Part shown: one piece after another, positions 8,217 through 15,654 of the stretch
How positions within the stretch are numbered: position 1 is the stretch's first letter
Layout: the number at the start of each line of letters is the position of its first letter
IMG/VR virus record: IMGVR_UViG_3300033233_000148
Location: 1 to 26,449 of that record
DNA: 26,449 bases
Source: a virus
Reading direction: 5' to 3' (one strand)
Notes under the pieces: model-generated
What the model was told of the DNA's origin: nothing
What the model saw: only the letters and a program-made list of their open reading frames with translations
The model's database searches: none
Program-made: the position numbers and the translations under genes

Positions 8217-8664
8217 AGACCATTTAGCACCACACTTTATTCTGGAAGAGATGTGTCGTACGTCCCATAGGACTATTGATAACATGCCGCCCCAGCCTTA
8301 TCTAGATAACCTGATCATTGTTGCTCGAGATTTTCTTGAGCCTATTAGGCAGCGCTTTGGTGCCCTGTACATTACCTCAGGGTTCAGATGTGATGCTCTT
8401 AACAACCTCATTGGGGGAGTTAGAAACTCTGCACATACCTTTGGTTGTGCTGCTGACTTTGTAGCATATGATAAGAACACTTCTGTTACTGACATCGTAG
8501 ATTGGATTGTAAATGAGAGTGGACTTCAGTATGATCAGGTGATCGATGAAGCTAGCAGTACATCTAGTTGGTGTCACATAGGTATCTGTAGGCCAGGGTT
8601 TGAGACTATACCAAGGCTAGAAGCACTAGTAATGCGTAATGGTAAGTACTCGTTCTTTCAATAA
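8206..8664 (+). CDS. M15-family peptidase, probable endolysin
   Basis: Predicted zinc D-Ala-D-Ala carboxypeptidase/endopeptidase of the M15 (M15_3-like) type that cleaves peptidoglycan peptides. Visible motifs are ITSGFRC, then SAHTFGCAADF with zinc ligands H77 and D84, and the C-terminal SWCHIG with the third ligand H124. The length (152 aa) suits a single-domain phage endolysin without a cell-wall-binding module. There is no signal peptide, so release would need a holin or another route; the best visible membrane candidate on this strand is the anchored coiled-coil protein at 4308-5288. The SD AGGAGAGG lies in the preceding gene, which it overlaps by 11 nt. Confidence 0.85.
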   Translation: MNLKDHLAPHFILEEMCRTSHRTIDNMPPQPYLDNLIIVARDFLEPIRQRFGALYITSGFRCDALNNLIGGVRNSAHTFGCAADFVAYDKNTSVTDIVDWIVNESGLQYDQVIDEASSTSSWCHIGICRPGFETIPRLEALVMRNGKYSFFQ

Positions 8665-8672
8665 GGAGTCCG

Positions 8673-9245
8673 ATGTTCTTTCATCAAGTTAAATGGAGTC
8701 CGGTAGAGGAAGACTATCTAAAGTTACATCGTGAGGATATGTCAGAGAACCAACTATCTCTAGCATTAGGAAAGTCACGCAATGCAATCAAAAGAAAGCT
8801 TATGGAATTTGACGGTAAGCCCCTTCCTCAGAAAATGTCTAAGCGCTCTATCATTGGAAAGCGTAAGGACCTTGGTCAATTCTTTAGGTCAGCTTGGGAA
8901 GCAAACTGTGCTAGAGTGTGGAATGCAGAAGGAAAGAAGTGGGAATATGAACCAAGAGTCTTTGTCTTCCCTGGAGTCAAACGAGGGACTGTGTCCTACT
9001 GTCCAGACTTTAGACTTGCCGGGGACGAATGGGTGGAGATTAAAGGCCTTCTGGATGGACGAGGGCGTACTGCCATTAGAAGATTCAAAAAGCATTACCC
9101 TGACGAATTTAAAAAGCTCAAGGCCATTGTGGGACGTCCCGGAACGAAGGCAGAGGTCTTCTTCAAATCAATTGGAGTTCCCATTTATGCATATATGAAT
9201 GAACTCGATAAGAAACACAAAGCGACACTTCCCAATTGGGAGTGA
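8673..9245 (+). CDS. HTH plus PD-(D/E)XK nuclease, homing-endonuclease-like
   Basis: 190 aa. Residues about 5-45 (WSPVEEDYLKLHREDMSENQ then GKSRNAIKRKL) look like a SANT/Myb-type helix-turn-helix. A nuclease domain follows: RSAWEANCARVW (residues 72-83), a KKWEYEP strand, then YCPDFRLAGDEWVEIKG with D112, E122 and K124 forming the PD-(D/E)XK site. The same RS-x-WEAN...YEP...PDF...EVKG pattern occurs in the gene at 24518-25348, so the two are related. The SD AAGGAG is 5 nt before ATG 8673. Its 3' end overlaps the sigma-like gene. Probable role: site-specific nuclease or selfish homing gene. Confidence 0.75.
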   Translation: MFFHQVKWSPVEEDYLKLHREDMSENQLSLALGKSRNAIKRKLMEFDGKPLPQKMSKRSIIGKRKDLGQFFRSAWEANCARVWNAEGKKWEYEPRVFVFPGVKRGTVSYCPDFRLAGDEWVEIKGLLDGRGRTAIRRFKKHYPDEFKKLKAIVGRPGTKAEVFFKSIGVPIYAYMNELDKKHKATLPNWE

Positions 9246-9870
9246 GCCCTTTATAACGTGTGCTAAAGAGTTTGGCATACTAACAGATACTATCTGGCGT
9301 ACCTATAACGGTAAGTCATTAGTGTTCCAACAGAAGTGGGCAAGGAAATTATCTGAGCTCATAGAACAGATACCTAAGCATAATAAGTTTGTCCTAGATA
9401 AAGAAGATGTAGAGCAGCAGCTAGCCCTGTATTGGTTGAAGTGGTATAGGGCATGGAAGAAGCGGAATAATAAACGTCTCAGCTTACGTGGCTATCTAAT
9501 CCGGCGTACAATCTTTGACATCGGTGAATGGATAGCTAGGGAAGGAAGGGTAGTAGATCAAGCTCTCATAGAGGTGAGCCTAATGTGTTCAGAAACTAAG
9601 CCAGTAGATATGGACCTTCATTGGTTGTTCTATGGTGGAACTGAGCTCGAGGCCTTTAAAGACATAACACGCTATGAACGTTATCTGCTATACTTACACT
9701 TCCTACAGGGAAAGACGATATGCGAGATATCAGAGATTGTATTTAGACATAGAAATATGGTAAGTAAAGACTTGGTGAATGCTATAAGCAAGATAAGGAG
9801 CTACTATAATGCAAAAGAAGTCACAGGCGGATCATGTAACGGAGGAGCTGGGAATCCAGTCTCAGTATGA
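9199..9870 (+). CDS. divergent sigma-70-family transcription factor
   Basis: 223 aa. Residues about 64-112 (KEDVEQQLALYWLKWYRAW, then RLSLRGYLIRRTIFDIGEWI) resemble sigma region 2 of ECF-like factors. Residues about 155-203 (ITRYERYLLYLHFLQGKTI, CEISEI, NMVSKDLVNAISKIR) resemble the region 4 helix-turn-helix of the type xxERxxLxLxxxxGxTxxEIAxxxxxSxxxVxxxLxxAxxKLR. It probably redirects host RNA polymerase to a class of phage promoters. The start at 9199 overlaps the nuclease gene by 47 nt and has no strong SD; no later in-frame ATG is available nearby, so the first 15 residues are uncertain. Confidence 0.65.
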   Translation: MNSIRNTKRHFPIGSEPFITCAKEFGILTDTIWRTYNGKSLVFQQKWARKLSELIEQIPKHNKFVLDKEDVEQQLALYWLKWYRAWKKRNNKRLSLRGYLIRRTIFDIGEWIAREGRVVDQALIEVSLMCSETKPVDMDLHWLFYGGTELEAFKDITRYERYLLYLHFLQGKTICEISEIVFRHRNMVSKDLVNAISKIRSYYNAKEVTGGSCNGGAGNPVSV

Positions 9871-10036
9871 CAGAGAGAAGGTTTCACTCCCAGGTATTAA
9901 GACATTACACGAGAAGTCCACCACAGAGATCGCAGAGTCTCTGGCTATTATCCTAAAGTCTCGTATGGGGATTGTAGAGATGAACTATAAGGTGGGAGAA
10001 TTTATCGAGCTAGTAACTATTCCACTGAATCGTTAA
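9809..10036 (+). CDS. hypothetical protein, 75 aa
   Basis: Starts at ATG 9809 with a good SD (AAGGAG, 9 nt upstream) inside the end of the sigma-like gene, which it overlaps by 62 nt. The small protein has a Lys/Gln-rich start and a helical middle (TTEIAESLAIILKSRMG). No family is recognised. It is the last gene of the rightward unit; its TAA overlaps the stop codon of the opposing gene. Confidence 0.55.
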   Translation: MQKKSQADHVTEELGIQSQYDREKVSLPGIKTLHEKSTTEIAESLAIILKSRMGIVEMNYKVGEFIELVTIPLNR

Positions 10037-10560
10037 GCTGGTTTATTCTCTTCTGGTTGCTGTCCAGCAGCTAGTGCCTCAGCCTTTGGTTTGATCAAAG
10101 CATCCCAGGTAGACTTCATCTCTTCGTGAGTGATTAGTCCCTTATTAACTAAGAGCGCAATCAAACACTGTAGATGAGCTGCAGTCTGGAATCCCTGTTG
10201 TCCAAAGCCTTCCATGTTCTGAATGACAGACATGAGGTCATGCTTGATATAATCAAGTAGGCTTGAGCTAGCTTCCATGTTAGTTAGAGTGGCAGCAAGT
10301 CCACCTTGCACATCACGGAGAGCGGCTTCAGTCTTTGGCTCTGGATGGAGCTCTCGATTAGATAGGATCTCTACCTTCTCGCCCAGGGCCTGGATACCCT
10401 TCTTGCGATTCTTTTCGATTAGGCTCAGGACATACTCCTGACTCCTAGCTGCCTTCTCAGCTACATCCTCAGCTACATCCTCACCGACTGCAGGTACTGC
10501 CGCTAGATGCTGAGCTGAACTCTTTGGAAACTGTACTACGTTGTCTCGTTCTTCTGACAT
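10033..10560 (-). CDS. hypothetical protein, 175 aa
   Basis: Last gene of the leftward unit. It starts MSEERDNVVQFPKSS after a strong SD (GAGGAAGG). The protein is Ala/Glu-rich and probably mostly helical, with a central region LTNMEASSSLLDYIKHDLMS and a Pro/Glu-rich C-terminal tail. No motif gives a function. Its stop overlaps that of the opposing gene by 3-4 nt. Confidence 0.6.
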   Translation of the reverse strand: MSEERDNVVQFPKSSAQHLAAVPAVGEDVAEDVAEKAARSQEYVLSLIEKNRKKGIQALGEKVEILSNRELHPEPKTEAALRDVQGGLAATLTNMEASSSLLDYIKHDLMSVIQNMEGFGQQGFQTAAHLQCLIALLVNKGLITHEEMKSTWDALIKPKAEALAAGQQPEENKPA

Positions 10561-10579
10561 TAGATTATTCCTTCCTCTA

Positions 10580-11086
10580 TTAGGATCTGATGTACTCTAT
10601 CATATTAGATAGAGTAATCGTATTTTCTTTTATCATTCCAAGCACTATGTTGCAATTACTACACAAAATGCCTCTAACCCTTCCAGTCTTATGATCATGA
10701 TCAACACAACATTTCTTTTCTGTATGGATTAATGGTGAGGCACAAGTCTTACACACATTATTTTGTTGTTCTAAAAGCAGTTTTTTGTCTTCTAGGCTCA
10801 TGCCATAAGATTTTTTTAAATGATGTTCGTACCTGTAAAGCCTGTCTTTCTCTAGATTATTTTTATGATAATCTCGTTTTTGTTTGTTAATGGCCTCTCT
10901 ATGCTTTTCGTTCCATTTTCTCTGGTAACCTAAAAGCCTTTCTTTATTTTTAGCATAATATTTTTTGTAGTAATCAGGATCATCTTTAACCTGTCGTTGT
11001 CTATGTTCTTTAGCTTGGGCATTAAGTTTTACTGAATGTTTGTGATAATAATCTCGGTGATATTTTCTGCGTTCGTCTATAGTCAT
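10580..11086 (-). CDS. endonuclease VII-like (His-Me finger) nuclease
   Basis: 168 aa. The C-terminal 60 residues match the recombination endonuclease VII family (T4 gp49 type): NVCKTC (C112, C115), CCVDHDHKTGRVRGILC (D129, H130, D131, H132), then CSNCN (C142, C145, N146). The four cysteines bind structural zinc, and the DH/N residues form the one-metal catalytic site. The N-terminal 95 residues are an unusual Lys/Tyr/His-rich repeat-like region (YHRDYYHKHS, YYKKYYAKNK, YRYEHHLKKS). The gene is clearly AT-richer than its neighbours and lacks a close SD, which suggests recent arrival, probably as a free-standing homing-type gene rather than a core Holliday-junction resolvase. Confidence 0.8.
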   Translation of the reverse strand: MTIDERRKYHRDYYHKHSVKLNAQAKEHRQRQVKDDPDYYKKYYAKNKERLLGYQRKWNEKHREAINKQKRDYHKNNLEKDRLYRYEHHLKKSYGMSLEDKKLLLEQQNNVCKTCASPLIHTEKKCCVDHDHKTGRVRGILCSNCNIVLGMIKENTITLSNMIEYIRS

Positions 11087-11101
11087 TCAAAGACAATACG
11101 G

Positions 11102-11764
11102 CTAAACTCCTATTTCGTCAAGGATTTTCTTTAGCTGCTTGATGTCCGTCCATGTTTGTTGTCTATACATATCATAGACTGGCTGGTTACCCTTAGCATG
11201 CAGGATTGCAGCCGGGTGAATCATTGGGAATACCTTAGCACCATATACCCCTGATACATTACAGAGCTTACCGCGCCACTCTCCCATCTTTAGTCCTTTC
11301 AATCCTGTAATAGCCTCTAGTGCTACTGCACCAATGGTAACTATTAGTTTAGGTTTGATCAGGGTGATCTGTTTACTCAGGTAAACACTACACTTTTTAC
11401 GTTGGTCTTGCTTGGGTGTGAAGTTCTCCTTGCCGGATCCACGGGGACTGTAGGGTCTGCACAACACTGTATTGGTAATGTACCAGTCGTTCGTATTCAT
11501 TCCAACCGACTGCCATATTTCATCCATAAGGCGTCCAGCAGGCCCTGAGAACGGCGTAGCTGTGCTATCCTCTTCCTTACCAGGGGCCTCCCCTATAATC
11601 ATCCTATTGGAGCTCTCAGAGCCTCTAGCAACGCATACGCCATTGATCTCTGGCTGGAAGCCAAGACTACAAAGCTTGCATCCGTTGATAGTTAGATGTC
11701 TACGTAGAGAACCTACAGAGGAATACTCTGGGATATCTTCAATCTTTTCAACTGGTTGTGTCAT
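11102..11764 (-). CDS. family 4 uracil-DNA glycosylase
   Basis: 220-aa enzyme that removes uracil from DNA. Family 4 hallmarks: GEAPGKEED (residues 58-66) with PFSGPAGRLMDE, the ITNTVLCRP block (97-104), a strand ending TIGAVALEAI, and the HPAAIL loop (183-188). C29, C32, C102 and C125 are placed to bind the 4Fe-4S cluster of this family. It sits in the same operon as ThyX and dCMP deaminase, so it may guard a thymine-based phage genome against uracil, or help turn over host DNA. The KRRIH insertion of the UdgX subfamily is not visible. The SD AGAGGAA precedes the start. Confidence 0.85.
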   Translation of the reverse strand: MTQPVEKIEDIPEYSSVGSLRRHLTINGCKLCSLGFQPEINGVCVARGSESSNRMIIGEAPGKEEDSTATPFSGPAGRLMDEIWQSVGMNTNDWYITNTVLCRPYSPRGSGKENFTPKQDQRKKCSVYLSKQITLIKPKLIVTIGAVALEAITGLKGLKMGEWRGKLCNVSGVYGAKVFPMIHPAAILHAKGNQPVYDMYRQQTWTDIKQLKKILDEIGV

Positions 11765-11992
11765 CTATTCCTCTAAGATTGCTGTCCACCTATTGAATGG
11801 CGGTATCTCAAGCCATCTCTTATCTGCTGGCTCGTCTAACATTGCTGGCCGTACCCATTCACCAAACATCTGATGCATACCTATTACGTCATAGACTGGT
11901 GTCGGTATACTTACAGGGCCCCATTTTACATTCATCTTGAATGAAGGGGATTTAGATATACTGCTTTGTAGTTTTAGATCAAACTCACTCAT
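11765..11992 (-). CDS. hypothetical protein ending in NRWTAILEE
   Basis: 75 aa, starting MSEFDLKLQSS; its start overlaps the previous gene by 8 nt. The body contains KWGPVSIPTPVYDVIGMHQM, with no recognised domain. Its C-terminus (NRWTAILEE) is almost the same as that of the next protein upstream in the operon (NRWEDILDE) and similar to that of the 13889-14356 product (DRFSSILEE), which points to a shared short C-terminal peptide of unknown purpose. Confidence 0.6.
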   Translation of the reverse strand: MSEFDLKLQSSISKSPSFKMNVKWGPVSIPTPVYDVIGMHQMFGEWVRPAMLDEPADKRWLEIPPFNRWTAILEE

Positions 11993-12368
11993 CTAAAATA
12001 TCTTCCCACCGGTTCTTTAGAACAACTGGTACTGGCTCTAATACTTTGAACTCCATATCGATCTTCTCGATTGGATATTTAATGTTCCACAACATAGCAG
12101 CGCTTGGTCCTGTCATAGGTTGGGCCATTACTATTTCTTCTGCTGTTGGACCATCATAGAATGGATGATGCATTGGATTAGCAGGCTGAGCTACGGTAGC
12201 ACCCATAGATACACCACTACAGACATCTTGGATATCTTTCCAGGTATCAGGGTGCATTAGTATGGTATCTGGCTTTAGTCCTTGTTGAAGAATGCCATTG
12301 AATGCATCTTGGATTGCCTTCATCATAGCGCCGGCATCAAAGATATCATTGTTCTTATTGGGTGGCAT
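11985..12368 (-). CDS. hypothetical protein ending in NRWEDILDE
   Basis: I choose the ATG at 12368, which shares its A with the TAA of the upstream gene (TAATG), over an ATG five codons earlier. The 127-aa product starts MPPNKNNDIFDAG. Its middle resembles the shape of phage structural or accessory proteins: ILMHPDTWKDIQDVCSGV, then a Met/Pro-rich linker with HHPFYDGPTAEE. No family is recognised. The C-terminus NRWEDILDE belongs to the shared C-terminal peptide set in this operon. Confidence 0.6.
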   Translation of the reverse strand: MPPNKNNDIFDAGAMMKAIQDAFNGILQQGLKPDTILMHPDTWKDIQDVCSGVSMGATVAQPANPMHHPFYDGPTAEEIVMAQPMTGPSAAMLWNIKYPIEKIDMEFKVLEPVPVVLKNRWEDILDE

Positions 12369-12622
12369 TATCCAAAGTCCCATCTACACGCCTTACCATT
12401 TACTATCTTAATAGGTAGGGATGGTGGTTCATTAAGAAGAATTCCATTGGCCGAGAATGTAGTTGTTATCTTTCCTGGGATAGTCATCTGACCATTAGCA
12501 CCTGTAGACCAGATAGCCTGACTATCTCTTGATTGATTCATGGTAAATGAGTCAGCTATGCCATACATAGTTCTCTTGGTACCATCATCACTCGTGATAG
12601 TTATCTGAATATCTACCTGCAT
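12368..12622 (-). CDS. hypothetical beta-rich protein, 84 aa
   Basis: Start taken at ATG 12622, where an AGGA SD lies 6 nt upstream in the previous gene's end; the frame extends six codons further to another ATG. The sequence is beta-rich and Thr/Ile-rich (MQVDIQITITSDDGTKRTM, GQMTIPGKITTTFSANGILL), suggesting a small beta-sandwich, perhaps structural. The C-terminus is CRWDFG, a shorter version of the R-[F/W] ending seen in neighbouring proteins. Confidence 0.55.
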   Translation of the reverse strand: MQVDIQITITSDDGTKRTMYGIADSFTMNQSRDSQAIWSTGANGQMTIPGKITTTFSANGILLNEPPSLPIKIVNGKACRWDFG

Positions 12623-12623
12623 A

Positions 12624-12986
12624 TTATTCCTCGAAATCAAAACGAGATAGGCGTGCTTTTTTTCTAGCTATATCTTGCGTGTCCTTAAACTTCTCTGGAT
12701 GCTCGAGGATATACTTCAGTATTTGCTCTTGTTGTTTAGCAGCCTTCTCACCCATGCCGTAAGCTAGTTGGGCGATATTCTTGAGCGCTTTAGCCTTTGA
12801 ATCAATGCTGATTCCAGGAGGACCCTGTATAACAGTCCATTCATTACCAGTCCATGCTCTCATACATTGTGTAGTCGGATCAAAATAGACCTCACCTATC
12901 TGATGGACTGCACCAAGTTGCTCTGTTTGAAACTTATCAATAGTTATTGCTCCATAAGGAGGCAAAGGTGGGGGTGTTGCTGCCAT
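12624..12986 (-). CDS. hypothetical protein, 120 aa, ending in SRFDFEE
   Basis: The N-terminal half has IGEVYFDPTTQCMRAWTGNEW, a pattern seen in phage tail and virion proteins in which a short beta unit ends with Gly-x-x-Trp. The second half is helical and Lys/Gln-rich (GMGEKAAKQQEQILKYILE). It ends SRFDFEE, related to the C-terminal peptides of neighbouring gene products. The SD is weak. Function unknown; a virion-associated role is a guess. Confidence 0.55.
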   Translation of the reverse strand: MAATPPPLPPYGAITIDKFQTEQLGAVHQIGEVYFDPTTQCMRAWTGNEWTVIQGPPGISIDSKAKALKNIAQLAYGMGEKAAKQQEQILKYILEHPEKFKDTQDIARKKARLSRFDFEE

Positions 12987-12993
12987 GAATTAC

Positions 12994-13878
12994 CTATACG
13001 TCAAAGACGTCGGCAAATAGACTGCTCACTGCTCCTCTTTCTGACTTGATGAGTTCAATAGAGGCAGTAAGTGGACTCTCCTGTACTCGCTTATCATTAA
13101 CCCACTTATAGATTCCAGTCTTCTCCTTGGCAATGTCCTCATCACGTTGTCCCAGATCTCCCATGATAACGATCTTGCTACCTTCAGCCACTCGTGTGCC
13201 CAAAGCAACAAACTCTTGATACCCAAGGACTTGAACTTCGTCTGCAATGATGAAAGCATTAGACCAACTAGCTCCTCTGATTAACTGTAGTGGTACGAAC
13301 TCCATGTTGTACTGTTCTATTACTGAGGCAATATCAAAGTCCTTCTTCTTACCCTTGAAGAAATGCTCCATGTTACACATGTAGTTCTCTAGATATGGGT
13401 AGAACTTATCTTCTACTTCACCGGGTAGATAACCCAGACCATGCTGCCCTACCCAGGACATTGGTCTAGTGAGGATAATCTTCTGATATGGCGAACCCCT
13501 CTCCTCAAACTTGTGTAATGCCGCCGCTAGAGTTAGTAAAGTCTTACCTGTACCAGCTCTACCTGTTAAGGTTACTACCTGAAGTGTATCGTCTAGGAGT
13601 GCATCAAATGCCATCCACTGTTCTTTATTGCGTGGCTTTACTCCACTAACTGAAAGATCTTTTGGGAGCTTCAGTAGCATTAGCTGATCACCTATTACTC
13701 TGGTAATAGCTGATTGGTTGCCACCTGCATTATCTTTGACTACAACATACTCATTCTGAGCGAACTTGTATGTCTTGTTGAATGTAACTTCTAACCGTCT
13801 ATTAGCATATAACCTATCAAGTATCTCTGTCTTTACTTCGACTACACGTACCCCTGTATATAGGCTACTGGTTGCCAT
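12994..13878 (-). CDS. phoH: PhoH-like ATPase
   Basis: 294 aa, P-loop NTPase of the PhoH family, very common in large phages and of unsettled function (an RNA helicase/RNase-linked role is known for PhoH2 types). Visible: Walker A GRAGTGKT (106-113), the family motif GLGYLPGEVEDKFYPYLE (147-164), Walker B IIADEVQ (210-216; the usual DEAQN is altered to DEVQV), and a sensor strand KIVIMGDLGQ. An N-terminal region of about 80 residues precedes the ATPase core. An SD-like GAGGAG lies 13 nt before the ATG. It sits within the nucleotide-metabolism unit between two unknown genes. Confidence 0.9.
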   Translation of the reverse strand: MATSSLYTGVRVVEVKTEILDRLYANRRLEVTFNKTYKFAQNEYVVVKDNAGGNQSAITRVIGDQLMLLKLPKDLSVSGVKPRNKEQWMAFDALLDDTLQVVTLTGRAGTGKTLLTLAAALHKFEERGSPYQKIILTRPMSWVGQHGLGYLPGEVEDKFYPYLENYMCNMEHFFKGKKKDFDIASVIEQYNMEFVPLQLIRGASWSNAFIIADEVQVLGYQEFVALGTRVAEGSKIVIMGDLGQRDEDIAKEKTGIYKWVNDKRVQESPLTASIELIKSERGAVSSLFADVFDV

Positions 13879-13888
13879 TTTGTTTTTA

Positions 13889-14356
13889 TTACTCCTCTAG
13901 AATCGATGAGAAACGATCGTAAGATCCTATTGAGATGCTCGAGATCTTCATATCTCTTGGTTTGGTAAACATTATCTCTATTCCCTGAGGCCCTAAGTCT
14001 GCAAGCCATCCATCATCTAGTGCTGCGACTAGCTTGTCTGGATGGACTATAGCATCCCATATCTGTGCCTTGATATCAAGTTCATCCCATGCGATGCCAG
14101 ATATTTCTGACTGAAAGATCTTCTTATAGATATCAGTACTGAATGCAGAGAGCATTATTGTACTAATGTTCTCTTCCTTATCAATCTCTCCTAAGAGACC
14201 ACCTATATTAGGTAACAGGAATATCTTACAGTTGTTATCTCTAGAGATACTGAAGGTAGTCCTATGTATCTTTAGTGTGCCTACTAGGTACTTGTTTGGG
14301 AAAAGATTCTGTCGGTCAGTATTTTTATATTTGTTTGTAAGGCCGGTTGATGCCAT
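13889..14356 (-). CDS. hypothetical protein ending in DRFSSILEE
   Basis: The frame is open from ATG 14398, but ATG 14356 (MASTGLTNKYKN...) reduces the overlap with the dCMP deaminase gene to 73 nt and gives 155 aa. No alternative start occurs after the deaminase stop. The product has beta-rich stretches (KYLVGTLKIHRTTFSISRD, IEIMFTKPRDMKISSISIG) and a helix-rich middle. I recognise no domain. Its C-terminal DRFSSILEE matches the endings of the 11765-11992 and 11985-12368 products. Confidence 0.55.
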   Translation of the reverse strand: MASTGLTNKYKNTDRQNLFPNKYLVGTLKIHRTTFSISRDNNCKIFLLPNIGGLLGEIDKEENISTIMLSAFSTDIYKKIFQSEISGIAWDELDIKAQIWDAIVHPDKLVAALDDGWLADLGPQGIEIMFTKPRDMKISSISIGSYDRFSSILEE

Positions 14357-14805
14357 TCGTGTTTGACCCTCTTGATACCAGCATGGTCTAGCATCCACTT
14401 TGAAGCTTGTGTCTGCCAGAGATCCGCATATGGATCACTCAAATAGTATACAACCTTTATACCAGATTGAATAATCTCTTTGGCACACTCTTCACAAGGA
14501 TGCATGGTAACGTATAGTAGGCTACCGAATAGATCACTATTAGCATTGAGAACTGCATTACGTTCGGCGTGCACGATATAGGGATACTTAGTATCGAGAG
14601 GACTATCGGCTGTTCTAAGCCATGAGATCTGTTCTGGATTTATACCACGCGGTAGGCCATTATAGCCCTTACTAATAGGCTTATTGAATGGGTCAACTAT
14701 ATAGGCACCTACCTGTGTATTCGGATCAGGGCTACGTAGTGCTGCTACACAAGCTTCTAGCATATTATAATCGTGCCACTCGAGTCTATCTTCTCTAGGT
14801 CCCAT
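14284..14805 (-). CDS. deoxycytidylate (dCMP) deaminase
   Basis: Zinc enzyme that converts dCMP to dUMP, the substrate of thymidylate synthase. I use ATG 14805 because an SD (GAGGAAAAGA) sits directly before it; the frame extends four codons further. In the 173-aa product, the active-site signature is VHAERNAVLNA (H79, proton-shuttling E81) with PCEEC (C104, C107) as the zinc ligands, and NTQVGAYI near residue 29 is typical of the family. It lies one small gene away from thyX, completing a dCMP-to-dTMP route. T4-like and other phage dCMP deaminases are often allosterically regulated by dCTP/dTTP; that was not assessed here. Confidence 0.9.
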   Translation of the reverse strand: MGPREDRLEWHDYNMLEACVAALRSPDPNTQVGAYIVDPFNKPISKGYNGLPRGINPEQISWLRTADSPLDTKYPYIVHAERNAVLNANSDLFGSLLYVTMHPCEECAKEIIQSGIKVVYYLSDPYADLWQTQASKWMLDHAGIKRVKHEWHQPALQTNIKILTDRIFSQTST

Positions 14806-15013
14806 TCTTTTCCTCATCCATTACTTTCCACCATCTCATATACTCTTGGTGGGCTTCCCAACACCTAAGGTGAAGGCCTCTCCATGTAGTATGACCTGGA
14901 CCGTGAAACATTACTTCTAGTTCACAGTTGTCATGGCCACAGACTATACAAGAGACATTCTTATCGTCTGTCTCTCTAATAGGAGCCTCAAGCATCCCAA
15001 TAGCTGCTTTCAT
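14795..15013 (-). CDS. small Cys/His-rich hypothetical protein, 72 aa
   Basis: Coupled to thyX: its ATG overlaps the thyX TGA (ATGA at 15013-15010). It carries SCIVCGHDNC and, further on, HLRCWEAH, a set of Cys and His that could bind one zinc ion. The C-terminus is Trp/Met-rich (YMRWWKVMDEE). No function is recognised; position suggests an accessory to thymidylate synthesis, but that is only inference. Confidence 0.6.
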   Translation of the reverse strand: MKAAIGMLEAPIRETDDKNVSCIVCGHDNCELEVMFHGPGHTTWRGLHLRCWEAHQEYMRWWKVMDEEKNGT

Positions 15014-15654
15014 TCCACAATGATATCATCAAATACTACTGGGATCCTAGACTTGAGTTCCTTCAATAGCGGGATCATTAGCTCCCTCATCTGTGGATGA
15101 GCTGGTGGAGCTGTACGAAGCTTAAGGATATGTCTCCATTCGCGTACATTAGCAGTGACTACGATCTCTGTCTTTAAGCTATTAGGTAGGACGGATCTCG
15201 CAATTTCTGGTTTAGTCTCTACCCGAATTAGTTCGAAGTATTGTGATTCTGCTGCATCCATAGCCCTAGTCCACATACCCATCTGTTCATCTGTCATCCA
15301 TCTACCTGGATCAATAACTGTAATTTGATTACCAAACTTGTCTTTGGTGTAGTTACAGTAGCGAGTACTTTCTTGCGAGAAGCTCGCAATGCGATGACGT
15401 ACTAGTTCATGTGATACGCCACGGTCACAGATAAAGCGTACAGTAATCTTCTCGTGCTCGAGTACTGACTCATGACCACGCTCGATTAGATTCTTAACGA
15501 ACTTGGCAGTACGTTCTTTGTCCCATACCTCTGCACAGAAGCCGTTGCTCTTATAGCAGGTACGCCCTGATAGCTCAATGTGACGGAGGATTTCCATCCC
15601 GTCGTCGCCATCTACTGGATCTTCAATACTAAATGATGCGTTGATGATATTCAT
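15010..15654 (-). CDS. thyX: flavin-dependent thymidylate synthase ThyX
   Basis: 214 aa. Makes dTMP from dUMP using FAD, NADPH and methylenetetrahydrofolate. The ThyX signature RHRx7S is present as RHRIASFSQES (residues 86-96) within SHELVRHRIASFSQESTRYC. Other expected features: an N-terminal SGRTCYKS, GHESVLEH (residues 60-67) and a C-terminal REWRHILKLRT. Length is normal for the family. The start overlaps the previous stop (TAATG at 15656-15652). With the dCMP deaminase it provides thymine nucleotides independently of folate-oxidising ThyA. Confidence 0.95.
   Translation of the reverse strand: MNIINASFSIEDPVDGDDGMEILRHIELSGRTCYKSNGFCAEVWDKERTAKFVKNLIERGHESVLEHEKITVRFICDRGVSHELVRHRIASFSQESTRYCNYTKDKFGNQITVIDPGRWMTDEQMGMWTRAMDAAESQYFELIRVETKPEIARSVLPNSLKTEIVVTANVREWRHILKLRTAPPAHPQMRELMIPLLKELKSRIPVVFDDIIVE

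Noticed and set aside
8782-9198. 138-aa ORF in a second frame
   Set aside because: Lies wholly inside the 8673-9245 nuclease gene, which has clear motifs and an SD; the alternative frame gives a low-information protein.
11472-11873. 133-aa rightward ORF
   Set aside because: Antisense shadow of the uracil-DNA glycosylase and its neighbour, with no motif and no SD.
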